A stretch of 15,983 nt of DNA from Microthrixaceae bacterium (GTDB taxonomy: Bacteria; Actinomycetota; Acidimicrobiia; Acidimicrobiales; Acidimicrobilacustridaceae), in assembly GCA_947455015.1 (NCBI GenBank), contig CANGMY010000015.1, positions 1 to 15,983 of the forward strand. The letters run 5' to 3'. The position numbers and the translations under genes are program-made. This document shows, in pieces, positions 1 through 5,743 of the stretch. Below the pieces are notes generated by a model that worked only from the letters and a program-made list of their open reading frames with translations, searched no databases and was not told where the DNA came from. The stretch's first letter is position 1. Each line of letters opens with the position of its first letter.

Positions 1-1155
1 AAGACCGGCACGGAAGCCGATTGGTCGCGCGGACCGGTCGACGATTCCGAAGAAGCCGCTCGCGCCTACATGGAACGTTGTCGTGCATGGCAGAAAGTTC
101 TGTCTGACAACGGATGGGCCGGCATCACATGGCCGAAGGCCTTTGGTGGCCGCGGAGACAGCGCTGCGGTTTCGGTGATCTTCGGCCAAGAAGCATCGAA
201 GTACGACGCCACCGCTGGCTTCATCGGTGCCGTGCAGTCGCTGGTCGGTCCGCCGATCATGCGCCACGGCACTCCCGAACAGCAGGAACGATTCCTTCCG
301 GGTCTTCTCGACGGTTCGGTGAATTGGTGTCAGTTGTTCTCTGAACCAGGCGCTGGCTCCGATCTCGCAGCGCTCTCAACCCGTGCAGTGCGTGACGGAG
401 ATTCGTTCATTGTCAATGGTCAGAAGGTGTGGAACACCCAAGCGCAGTTCGCCGATTGGGGCATCCTCGTTACTCGCACCGATCCCGATGCGCCGAAGCA
501 CAAGGGCGTCACGTTCTTTCTCGTCGACATGGCCACTCCGGGCATCGAAGTTCGTCCGCTCGTGCAGTCAACTGGTCAGGCGCACTTCAACGAGGTTTTC
601 TTCAACGACGTCGTCATCCCCGTCGAGAACGTTGTTGGCGAAATCAACGAAGGATGGGCAGTTACTCGAACCGTGCTGAGTAGCGAAGCCGGAATGATTG
701 GTTCCGGAGCGGGTGGCTCCAACGGTTTCGAAGGGGTGCTCGGTCTTGCCCGTAAATACGGACGCACCGAGGATCCTGAAATCCGTCAGCGATTGGCCGA
801 CTCCTATGCGCGCGAACGCATGCTGCAGCTTCTTGGTCTGCGCATGCAGTCATTCATTCTCAATGGCCGTGGAAATCCTCCCGACCCCTCGGTCATGAAG
901 AACTTCATGGTGCAAGCTGCGGAAAAGCGTTACGACCTCGCCCTCGAGATCGAAGGCGCTGACGGCATGCTCGACAAAGCCGACGCACCGCAGAACGGTT
1001 TCTGGCAGTCGGTGCACATGGGTCAGTTCGGTTCACGAATCGGTGGAGGTACAACCGAAGTGCATCGCAACATGATCGCGGAACGCGCTTTGGGCCTGCC
1101 GCGTGATGTCTCGCCTGACAAGGACCTTCCGTGGAAGGAAATCCTGAAGGCGTAG
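1..1155 (+). CDS. Acyl-CoA dehydrogenase (FadE family), 5'-truncated by window edge
   Basis: FAD-dependent alpha,beta-dehydrogenation of an acyl-CoA thioester, the first step of beta-oxidation or of side-chain/steroid-type catabolism; cytoplasmic, normally passing electrons to ETF. The frame is open from base 1, so the true start lies upstream. The 384 residues present lack only a short N-terminal piece compared with the usual 390-410. The acyl-CoA dehydrogenase signature FSEPGAGSDLA lies near residues 113-123 of the visible part. The middle domain (about 115-230) is followed by the C-terminal helical domain, ending in GGGTTEVHRN (348-357) and ERALGLPR. The position that carries the catalytic Glu in medium-chain enzymes (the E of YEGT) is Gly349 here, as in many actinobacterial FadE paralogues, so the base must come from another helix or a partner subunit. 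The family call is secure; the substrate is unknown. It converges on the minus-strand gene ending at 1169. Confidence 0.95.
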   Translation, partial: KTGTEADWSRGPVDDSEEAARAYMERCRAWQKVLSDNGWAGITWPKAFGGRGDSAAVSVIFGQEASKYDATAGFIGAVQSLVGPPIMRHGTPEQQERFLPGLLDGSVNWCQLFSEPGAGSDLAALSTRAVRDGDSFIVNGQKVWNTQAQFADWGILVTRTDPDAPKHKGVTFFLVDMATPGIEVRPLVQSTGQAHFNEVFFNDVVIPVENVVGEINEGWAVTRTVLSSEAGMIGSGAGGSNGFEGVLGLARKYGRTEDPEIRQRLADSYARERMLQLLGLRMQSFILNGRGNPPDPSVMKNFMVQAAEKRYDLALEIEGADGMLDKADAPQNGFWQSVHMGQFGSRIGGGTTEVHRNMIAERALGLPRDVSPDKDLPWKEILKA

Positions 1156-1170
1156 AGCTTCAGGGGATTT
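1139..1170. terminator. Bidirectional hairpin between convergent genes
   Basis: CCTGAAG (1143-1149) and CTTCAGG (1158-1164) form a 7-bp perfect inverted repeat with an 8-nt loop. Alternatively AAATCC (1139-1144) pairs with GGATTT (1165-1170) around TGAAG/CTTCA, with a 2-nt bulge, giving 11 bp. The TAG stop of the acyl-CoA dehydrogenase (1153-1155) lies in the loop, and the TAA stop of the opposing gene (complement of 1169-1171) overlaps the distal arm. Short A/T runs flank the outer arm. The placement suits a shared terminator; no long U-tract follows, so efficiency is uncertain. Confidence 0.5.
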
Positions 1171-1708
1171 ACGTAGCGGCGGACATCCCAAGGATGCCGA
1201 CGTACAACAAGACGGCTCCGAAAGCGCTCGTGGCGATGATGCCGCCGATATCGCGTCGTTGTCCTCCTGGCGAAAGGATCGTCATGAGCGCAACCGACGA
1301 GATGTAGACGCCCTCGACGAGAAAGAGTCCTGCCTCAATCGTTAAACCCCAATTGAGAATGACGGCCAGGAGTGCAACGACACCCCACGCCAGATTCGCA
1401 AGTCCGACTTCGATCTGGAAGTTGTTTCGAATCCCGTAGTCCCACCCCATGCGCGCCGCGTCAGAGCGATGTAGCAGCGCATGGCGGACAAACGAGAGAA
1501 TTCCAACGCCTCCAACTGCGAGGAGGCACGCCAAAGTGAGATCGGCGGGAGTCTTGGTCGCCGTGCTGGTGCCAATAACGAGGCCGACACCGCCGACGAT
1601 GTACGTGAGAATCATCACCGCCCTTGAAAAACGTGGGTCGGAGAACTGATTCGCGGGTGTTGCTGAGTCCGCCTGACTGCTTCGTGAGTCGTGTTGGTCA
1701 TCCACCAT
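1169..1708 (-). CDS. Small multi-pass membrane protein, unknown function (possibly DUF6790-like)
   Basis: A 179-residue protein with a polar N-terminus of about 28 residues and roughly five hydrophobic segments (about 30-50, 56-76, 100-120, 123-143, 154-175), so an integral cytoplasmic-membrane protein. The segment FQIEVGLANLAWGVVALLA (about 96-114) recalls small membrane proteins filed under DUF6790, but I cannot confirm this without a profile search. No catalytic motif is evident. The ATG at 1708 is the first in frame. A TAATTT box lies 8 bases upstream and no purine-rich ribosome-binding site is seen, suggesting a leaderless or near-leaderless message separate from the amidohydrolase gene that precedes it on the same strand. 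Its 3' end converges with the acyl-CoA dehydrogenase, 13 bases apart. Confidence 0.8.
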   Translation of the reverse strand: MVDDQHDSRSSQADSATPANQFSDPRFSRAVMILTYIVGGVGLVIGTSTATKTPADLTLACLLAVGGVGILSFVRHALLHRSDAARMGWDYGIRNNFQIEVGLANLAWGVVALLAVILNWGLTIEAGLFLVEGVYISSVALMTILSPGGQRRDIGGIIATSAFGAVLLYVGILGMSAAT

Positions 1709-1716
1709 GGAGTCGG

Positions 1717-1722
1717 AAATTA
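1717..1722 (-). promoter_or_regulatory. Putative -10 box (TAATTT) for the membrane protein gene
   Basis: On the minus strand TAATTT fits the actinobacterial -10 consensus TAnnnT and stands 8 bases before the ATG at 1708. No Shine-Dalgarno sequence intervenes. Transcription would start at or within a couple of bases of the start codon. No convincing -35 is visible. Confidence 0.4.
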
Positions 1723-1757
1723 CTGCGGTAACTCAGATCGAGGGTGGTTGATCGGGA

Positions 1758-2621
1758 CTAGAGCTTCAGGACCTTCTTTGCGTTCTCGCGGAGGAACTTC
1801 GGCCATACCTCGTCTTTGAACGGAACCTTTGGGAGTTCTTCGAAGATGCGGTCGTAGCTGAGGCCCGCTGGGAAGTAGCCGGCGTACATGACCTTGTCGG
1901 CGCCGCGGCTGTTCGCGTAATCGATGATTGCCTTGGGGTAATGCTTCGGCGCGAACGCTGAGGTTGAGTAGTACAGGTTTGGCCACTTGAGCATGAGTTT
2001 CATGGCGAGTTCAGTCCAGGGCTCGGCACCATGACGCATCACGAACGTGAGATCGGGGAAGTCGTACATGACTTCGTCGATCAGTTCGACATGTTGCGGT
2101 GCGAACGGAACGCGTGGGCCGGGGATGCCGACACAGCAGAAGATGGGAAGATCGAGTTCAACCGCGAGCGCGTAGAACGGGTACATCTTCTTGTCGTTCA
2201 GCGGTGTGCGGTAGCCGGCGGGGAAGGTGCTGATGGCTCGGAGGTTCACGCCGCTTGCATGAACTTCACGGATCTTTTCGATGCCCGGCATGACGTCGGT
2301 GGGATCGAATTCAAAGCAGGTGAAGAAACGGTCGGGGTGCTCAGTGAGAGCGCGGAGGCAATCGGGGTTGTTCGGGTTGTAACCGAGCATTGCTTTTTCG
2401 ATGTTGTGACGTTCGAAGTTGTCGATCAGGAGTGCAACCGGGTCGACGCCTTCTTCTGTGTCGGGGGGAACGTCTTTAAACATGTACTGCGCAGGGAAGC
2501 GGAAGTCCTTGGACTCTTGATCGCGCAAATGCGGGGCGAGGAACTTATAGACCTCTTTGCGATTACGGCTTGGCATGCCGACGAAGGTCTCGATGATGTT
2601 GATATCGGTTGGGAATCCCAT
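1758..2621 (-). CDS. Amidohydrolase-fold (Amidohydro_2-like) protein with degenerate metal site
   Basis: A 287-residue TIM-barrel amidohydrolase-2-type protein; such proteins usually hydrolyse or decarboxylate small carboxylic or aromatic substrates in the cytoplasm. Family-like features are the HPDRFF block (95-100), the alternating strand/helix pattern, RHGAEPW (196-202) and the C-terminal VWPKFLRENAKKVL (272-285). However, the N-terminal metal-binding HxH is absent (the strand reads NIIETFVGMP, 8-17). The strand following LPI (158-160) reads FCCVG where IHTG is usual. The C-terminal Asp strand (usually GTDYP or GSDFP) reads AGYFP (247-251). Only His197 of the usual ligands remains. The ATG at 2621 is preceded by AAGGAG with 11-base spacing, supporting this start. 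Gene neighbours suggest a role in lipid or xenobiotic catabolism, but the activity cannot be assigned and may not be metal-dependent. Confidence 0.85.
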   Translation of the reverse strand: MGFPTDINIIETFVGMPSRNRKEVYKFLAPHLRDQESKDFRFPAQYMFKDVPPDTEEGVDPVALLIDNFERHNIEKAMLGYNPNNPDCLRALTEHPDRFFTCFEFDPTDVMPGIEKIREVHASGVNLRAISTFPAGYRTPLNDKKMYPFYALAVELDLPIFCCVGIPGPRVPFAPQHVELIDEVMYDFPDLTFVMRHGAEPWTELAMKLMLKWPNLYYSTSAFAPKHYPKAIIDYANSRGADKVMYAGYFPAGLSYDRIFEELPKVPFKDEVWPKFLRENAKKVLKL

Positions 2622-2691
2622 TGGGTCCGTCGCTCCTTGAAGAAGTTGAACGGAGCGAATCTATGGCATGGAACGGCACCGCTTGATCGTT

Positions 2692-2937
2692 CTATGCCGC
2701 AAGTGGGGAATCTTCCGGAGTGAGGCCACTTCGAACGATGTGAATCCACACCTCAAGTTCAAGTTCGCTTGCTCGACGCCGGTAGGAGTTGGCGAGGATT
2801 GGGTCGACGGAATCGGCGCGGCAACGCAGTGAGTCGGCTCGGCGCTGGAGAAGCGTGAGATCGATTCCCGGTCGTTTGGTTGGCATGGAGTCACGAGTCG
2901 TCGTGATCGGCAGTGTGGAAAGCGACGAGAGAACCAT
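2692..2937 (-). CDS. Small hypothetical protein, 81 residues
   Basis: I do not recognise a family. The start is well supported: AAAGGAG lies 6 bases before the ATG at 2937, one of the best Shine-Dalgarno matches in the window. The C-terminal two-thirds (from about residue 25) is a charged, Arg/Leu-rich segment, LTLLQRRADSL followed by SYRRRASELELEVW, that looks like two amphipathic helices. The first 17 residues are less structured, and an internal ATG exists at residue 18. There are no membrane segments and no Cys/His cluster. It lies 70 bases upstream of the amidohydrolase gene on the same strand, so the two may be co-transcribed. Overlapping frames are longer on paper, but they lack a ribosome-binding site and have shadow-like composition. 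Confidence 0.6.
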   Translation of the reverse strand: MVLSSLSTLPITTTRDSMPTKRPGIDLTLLQRRADSLRCRADSVDPILANSYRRRASELELEVWIHIVRSGLTPEDSPLAA

Positions 2938-2963
2938 GGCCCGCTCCTTTGTGCTCTCGGTGC

Positions 2964-2980
2964 CTGACAGGTGTTGTCAG
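2964..2980. repeat. 17-bp inverted repeat upstream of the small gene
   Basis: CTGACA (2964-2969), 5-base spacer, TGTCAG (2975-2980): a perfect dyad. It lies 27 bases upstream of the minus-strand start at 2937, in the 122-bp gap after the membrane protein gene ending at 3060. The size and symmetry fit a dimeric repressor operator, but the repeat could equally be a small RNA hairpin in the leader or the end of the upstream transcript. No T-run follows in either direction. Confidence 0.4.
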
Positions 2981-3059
2981 TGCACGCGGTGGTCTTTCCT
3001 GTCTTGTCGGCAGGAATGGCCAAAGTGTGAGCAACTTTCCCCGGGTCGACGGAATCGGG

Positions 3060-4043
3060 TCAGGAAGTGGGAGAGGATTCGGTCGAAGGCGCGGTCGATG
3101 TCTTGCCAAAGCGATGACGAAAGGCGAAATGGGCCCCGAGACCGGCCGGCAGCGGCAGCCAGTAGGAAGCAATTCGATAGGCGAGTGTGGCAAGAAGGGC
3201 TTTCTCTCCGGGAACACCCGAGAGCACGAGCATCGCGGTGAGGCCGGCTTCGACGAATCCCACGCCGCCTGGAGTGATGGGGATCATGCCGAGCACGGCG
3301 GCAACGGCGTAGGCGAGCAGAACCAAACTCAGTCGCGGGTGAATACCGCAGGCTTTGAGCGCGCAAACGAGTGCGAAGTAATCAAGGAGCCAGTTGCCAA
3401 CCGCTGCGGCGAGCGCTGCGCGCCATCGGGCGCCGAGACTGCTCACCATTTGATCGCGCTGACGCACGATTCCTTCCACCGTTGGACCGCCCGATTTCCC
3501 GAGACGCCTGTTGATCCATCCAGCGATCATCGTGATGACTTTGCCGAACCAAAGAATTGGTCGATCGAAGCGCACGAGTGAGAACGCAAAGGCGAAGAGC
3601 GCGACTGCAAGTACCGCCCCGCCCCACGCCACGTGGATCATGCCGTCGGGGATGGGAGCGCCCAAGATTGAAAGAAAGAGGGCGACCATTGGAAGACAGA
3701 GAAGGACACCATTGGAAATGATTGAGGTCGCGGTAAGTGCGGCCCCAGCAGAACCTTTATCGATTCCAGAAACCGACAGCATCCGGAACCCGGTTGCCGC
3801 TCCAATTGCTGCGCCGCCAGGAACTACTTTCGCCACTGCATTTGATGTGAGTTGCGCGGTGGAAGCGACGAACCACGACACGCTTGGGAGCGCGACGCGA
3901 GTTAGTTCCCACGCACACGCGTAGGAACCAATTTCGCAAACAAGTACTGCAACGAACCAGTAAATGCTGACGGTCCGAAGTTGTGGAACTTGGTCCCACA
4001 TGTCGAGCAGTTTTGGTGCGAGTCCGTAGAACGCAAACGCCAT
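3060..4043 (-). CDS. Lysylphosphatidylglycerol synthase TM-region (UPF0104/LPG_synthase_TM) family membrane protein
   Basis: A polytopic cytoplasmic-membrane protein of the LPG_synthase_TM family, related to the flippase-like half of MprF. There is no soluble aminoacyl-transferase domain, so lipid handling is plausible and the exact activity unknown. Counted from the ATG at 4043, it shows VVPGGAAIGAATGFRML (73-89), ITPGGVGFVEAGLTA (256-270) and YRIASYWLPL (289-298), the conserved family blocks, amid about six to seven hydrophobic helices. The Ser/Thr-rich C-terminal tail is soluble. The ATG at 4043 is the only conventional start, but it would begin inside the first membrane helix and has no ribosome-binding site. 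The frame continues open upstream with matching family sequence (see the extension entry), so the real protein is probably about 365 residues. The gene follows the CoA-transferase directly. Confidence 0.85.
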   Translation of the reverse strand: MAFAFYGLAPKLLDMWDQVPQLRTVSIYWFVAVLVCEIGSYACAWELTRVALPSVSWFVASTAQLTSNAVAKVVPGGAAIGAATGFRMLSVSGIDKGSAGAALTATSIISNGVLLCLPMVALFLSILGAPIPDGMIHVAWGGAVLAVALFAFAFSLVRFDRPILWFGKVITMIAGWINRRLGKSGGPTVEGIVRQRDQMVSSLGARWRAALAAAVGNWLLDYFALVCALKACGIHPRLSLVLLAYAVAAVLGMIPITPGGVGFVEAGLTAMLVLSGVPGEKALLATLAYRIASYWLPLPAGLGAHFAFRHRFGKTSTAPSTESSPTS

Positions 4044-4157
4044 GATGGCGAGAAAAAGAACGCGTCCAAGTATTCGCAGGCGCGAGACATGAGGCGCCGG
4101 CGTGGTTCCCTCCGTGGAGTCAGATATCGGAGGGAGAAGCTCGTCGGACGGGTTCAG
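4044..4157 (-). other. Probable N-terminal extension of the LPG_synthase_TM gene, CTG start at 4157
   Basis: These 38 in-frame codons precede the ATG at 4043 without a stop. They encode a Ser/Pro/Thr-rich tail, then RLRILGRVLFLAIM, which completes the first membrane helix expected for the family. The segment has no ATG, GTG or TTG in frame. The CTG at 4157-4155 overlaps the TGA stop of the CoA-transferase (CTGA, analogous to the usual ATGA overlap), and AAAAGGG lies about 9 bases before it. I infer a rare CTG start with translational coupling; a sequencing error hiding a normal start is the alternative. Confidence 0.55.
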
Positions 4158-5383
4158 CCGAGGACGCCCTTTTCGTGCATTTCGGCGATGCGGTCTGCGT
4201 CGTAGCCGAGAACTTCGCGAAGGATTTCATCGCTGTGCTGACCGCACTCGGGAGCCTTGCGCGGAATGGGAAGTTCGCCGCCGATGATCTTGACGGGATT
4301 CGGCAACATGTCGGCGCCGAGAATTTCCTTCGGGATCCACTGCATGCGGTCTTGGAACTGAGGATCGTTCTGCATGTTCGAGGGAGTGTTTACCGGAGCA
4401 AGCGGGGTGTTCCATTCGCCGCCGAAGTCCATCCATTCCTGCGAGGTCTTCGTCTTGAAGATCTTCGTGAGTTCGGCGAGCAGTTCGCGGTTGCCGCGAG
4501 CGTGATCGGCGTATTTCGAGCCCGGGAATTGTTCGAACAGATCGTCGCGGCCAATGCCCTTGCAGAAGTTCTTCCAGAACTCTTGTTCCGAGGCCATGAA
4601 CAGGATGTGCCCATCGGAGGTTTCGTACATCTGATAGCGCACGCCCTCTTTCATGCCTGAGGTGCCCGGTGCTCGGCGTTCGTAGTTGTCGGCTTTGTTG
4701 CCCGTGACCTCGGACTGTGGTCGCTCGTAGGCCTTGAACGACTCGCTGCGATACCAGTCGAATGCTGCGGCTGCATCGGACTGTGCAATTTCCATGTAAC
4801 AGCCTTCGCCGGTGGCGCGGGCTTTGATAATTCCGGCGAGGATGCCAAGTGCGCCGAACATCGGACCAGCGTTGATGCCGATCGAAATATGCGGCGGGAT
4901 GTAGCAGTAGCCCTCTTCGTCATAGGCGGGTTCGACAATGCCGGCCCACGTGTCATAAGCGATGCCGTGGCTAGGCAGATCGCGATACGGACCGGTCATC
5001 CCGTAGCCACTGATTGTCATGAAAACGATCTTCGGGTTGATCGCTTTGAGGTCTTCGTAACCAAGGCCGCGGCGGGCGAGTGCGCCGGGGCGCATGGCCT
5101 CGACAACGACGTCGGCATCGGCCGCGAGTTCCTTGAACGCTTGGACGCCTTCTTCGGTTCGAAGATCAAGCACGATTGAACGCTTGCCTCTATTGCAGTG
5201 AAGGAAAAGGAGCGACGTGTCCTCGACAATGGGCCATGTCATCTGGCGGCCGTAGTCGCCCCCAGGCGCCTCGACCTTGATGACGTCGGCGCCGAGTTCG
5301 GCGAGATTGGTAGTGACAGCTGCGGGTCCGAGCATCGAAGCCTCGATGATGCGGACTCCTTCAAGGGGAGCAATTTCAGTCAT
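4154..5383 (-). CDS. CaiB/BaiF (family III) CoA-transferase
   Basis: Transfers CoA between carboxylic acids or acyl-CoAs in the cytoplasm through aspartyl-CoA intermediates; such genes commonly sit with beta-oxidation and steroid or xenobiotic catabolism genes. From the ATG at 5383 the protein has 409 residues, a normal length. Family features are LEGVRIIEAS (7-16), LAELGADVIKVEAPGGD (28-44), NRGKRSIVLDL (64-74), ADVVVEAMRPGALARRGLGY (90-109), GYGMTGPY (126-133) and the GPMFGALGILAG stretch (173-184). D203, in AQSDAAAA, aligns with the catalytic Asp169 of formyl-CoA transferase and CaiB. The frame is open 20 codons further to an ATG at 5443, but that stretch is Pro/Arg-rich and lies in the divergent promoter region, and the family starts at the MTEIAPLEGV position. 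No strong ribosome-binding site is seen. Substrate unknown. Confidence 0.93.
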   Translation of the reverse strand: MTEIAPLEGVRIIEASMLGPAAVTTNLAELGADVIKVEAPGGDYGRQMTWPIVEDTSLLFLHCNRGKRSIVLDLRTEEGVQAFKELAADADVVVEAMRPGALARRGLGYEDLKAINPKIVFMTISGYGMTGPYRDLPSHGIAYDTWAGIVEPAYDEEGYCYIPPHISIGINAGPMFGALGILAGIIKARATGEGCYMEIAQSDAAAAFDWYRSESFKAYERPQSEVTGNKADNYERRAPGTSGMKEGVRYQMYETSDGHILFMASEQEFWKNFCKGIGRDDLFEQFPGSKYADHARGNRELLAELTKIFKTKTSQEWMDFGGEWNTPLAPVNTPSNMQNDPQFQDRMQWIPKEILGADMLPNPVKIIGGELPIPRKAPECGQHSDEILREVLGYDADRIAEMHEKGVLG

Positions 5384-5402
5384 GGCTACCAATCTGTCAC
5401 GA

Positions 5403-5469
5403 GATGGGGCCCCTCGTCGCCCCGACGGCGGTGGATGGGGCAAGATGGCAGTGCGGGGCGGTTGCCCCG
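5403..5469. promoter_or_regulatory. Divergent promoter region with clustered GGGGC/GCCCC palindromes
   Basis: The 122 bp between divergent starts (5383 and 5506) contain GGGGCCCC (5406-5413); CGTCG-CCC-CGACG (5415-5427); the direct repeat GATGGGGC at 5403-5410 and 5434-5441, 31 bp or about three helical turns apart; and CGGGGC-GGTT-GCCCCG (5454-5469). Six GGGGC/GCCCC pentamers fall in about 63 bases, well above expectation at this GC content. I infer operator sites for a regulator shared by the CoA-transferase and the ferredoxin-reductase genes. The 5454-5469 hairpin could also form in the ferredoxin leader. No clear -10 or -35 was assigned. Confidence 0.45.
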
Positions 5470-5505
5470 TGAATCCAATGTCATCGCTTCGAGAAGGGGA
5501 CCGTC

Positions 5506-5700
5506 ATGCGAATCGTGGTCGATTTCGATCTGTGTGAAAGCAACGCCGTCTGTATGGGAATCGCGCCAGAGATCTTCGAGGTCCGTGACGACGACTTCCT
5601 CTACGTGCTCGACGAGAACCCACCGGAATCCATGCGAGCCAAGATGGAAGAGTCGGTGCAGCGATGCCCGAAGCAGGCCATCTCCATCGCTGAGGATTGA
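5506..5700 (+). CDS. [3Fe-4S] ferredoxin, P450 redox-partner type
   Basis: A 64-residue soluble one-electron carrier. Three cysteines, C10, C16 and C54 (followed by Pro55), form the motif CxxXxxC...CP, with Asn13 at the position that holds the fourth cysteine in 4Fe ferredoxins; this implies a [3Fe-4S] cluster. The hydrophobic APEIFEV block (20-26) and the C-terminal PKQAISI (55-61) are typical of actinobacterial ferredoxins serving cytochromes P450. The ATG is preceded by AAGGGG with 6-base spacing. A ferredoxin reductase follows 43 bases downstream, the natural electron donor. No P450 gene is present in this window, so the terminal acceptor must be encoded elsewhere. Confidence 0.93.
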   Translation: MRIVVDFDLCESNAVCMGIAPEIFEVRDDDFLYVLDENPPESMRAKMEESVQRCPKQAISIAED

Positions 5701-5708
5701 GAGCCGAA

Positions 5709-5723
5709 CGGCGATCCTCGCCG
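5709..5723 (+). repeat. Hairpin between ferredoxin and reductase genes
   Basis: CGGCGA (5709-5714), 3-base loop TCC, TCGCCG (5718-5723): a perfect 6-bp stem 9 bases after the ferredoxin stop. Flanking GAAC and GTTC can extend it with a bulge. No T-run follows. Such stems often stabilise the upstream message or partly attenuate read-through, which would raise ferredoxin over reductase; this is inference. Confidence 0.4.
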
Positions 5724-5743
5724 CTCAGTTCACGACCTGATTT

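Noticed and set aside
2031..2723. 230-codon plus-strand open frame
   Set aside because: It is antisense to the amidohydrolase gene and its product has shadow-like composition with no family resemblance. The minus-strand gene shows clear family motifs and a ribosome-binding site.
2661..3023. 120-codon minus-strand frame overlapping the small gene
   Set aside because: It has no ribosome-binding site and a low-complexity, Pro/Arg/Ser/Thr-rich product. The 81-residue frame at 2692-2937 has a strong site and a helical pattern.
2789..3581. Plus-strand frames of 150 and 222 codons across the 2.8-3.6 kb region
   Set aside because: They are rich in Arg, Ser and Gly with no recognisable domain, and are antisense to the membrane protein and the small gene.
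4775..4792. Possible Asp-to-Glu loss of the CoA-transferase catalytic residue (E198)
   Set aside because: On closer comparison the catalytic Asp aligns with D203 in AQSDAAAA, which is intact.
5384..5443. 20-residue longer CoA-transferase start
   Set aside because: The stretch is Pro/Arg-rich, overlaps the palindromic divergent promoter and has no ribosome-binding site. The family starts near MTEIAPLEGV.
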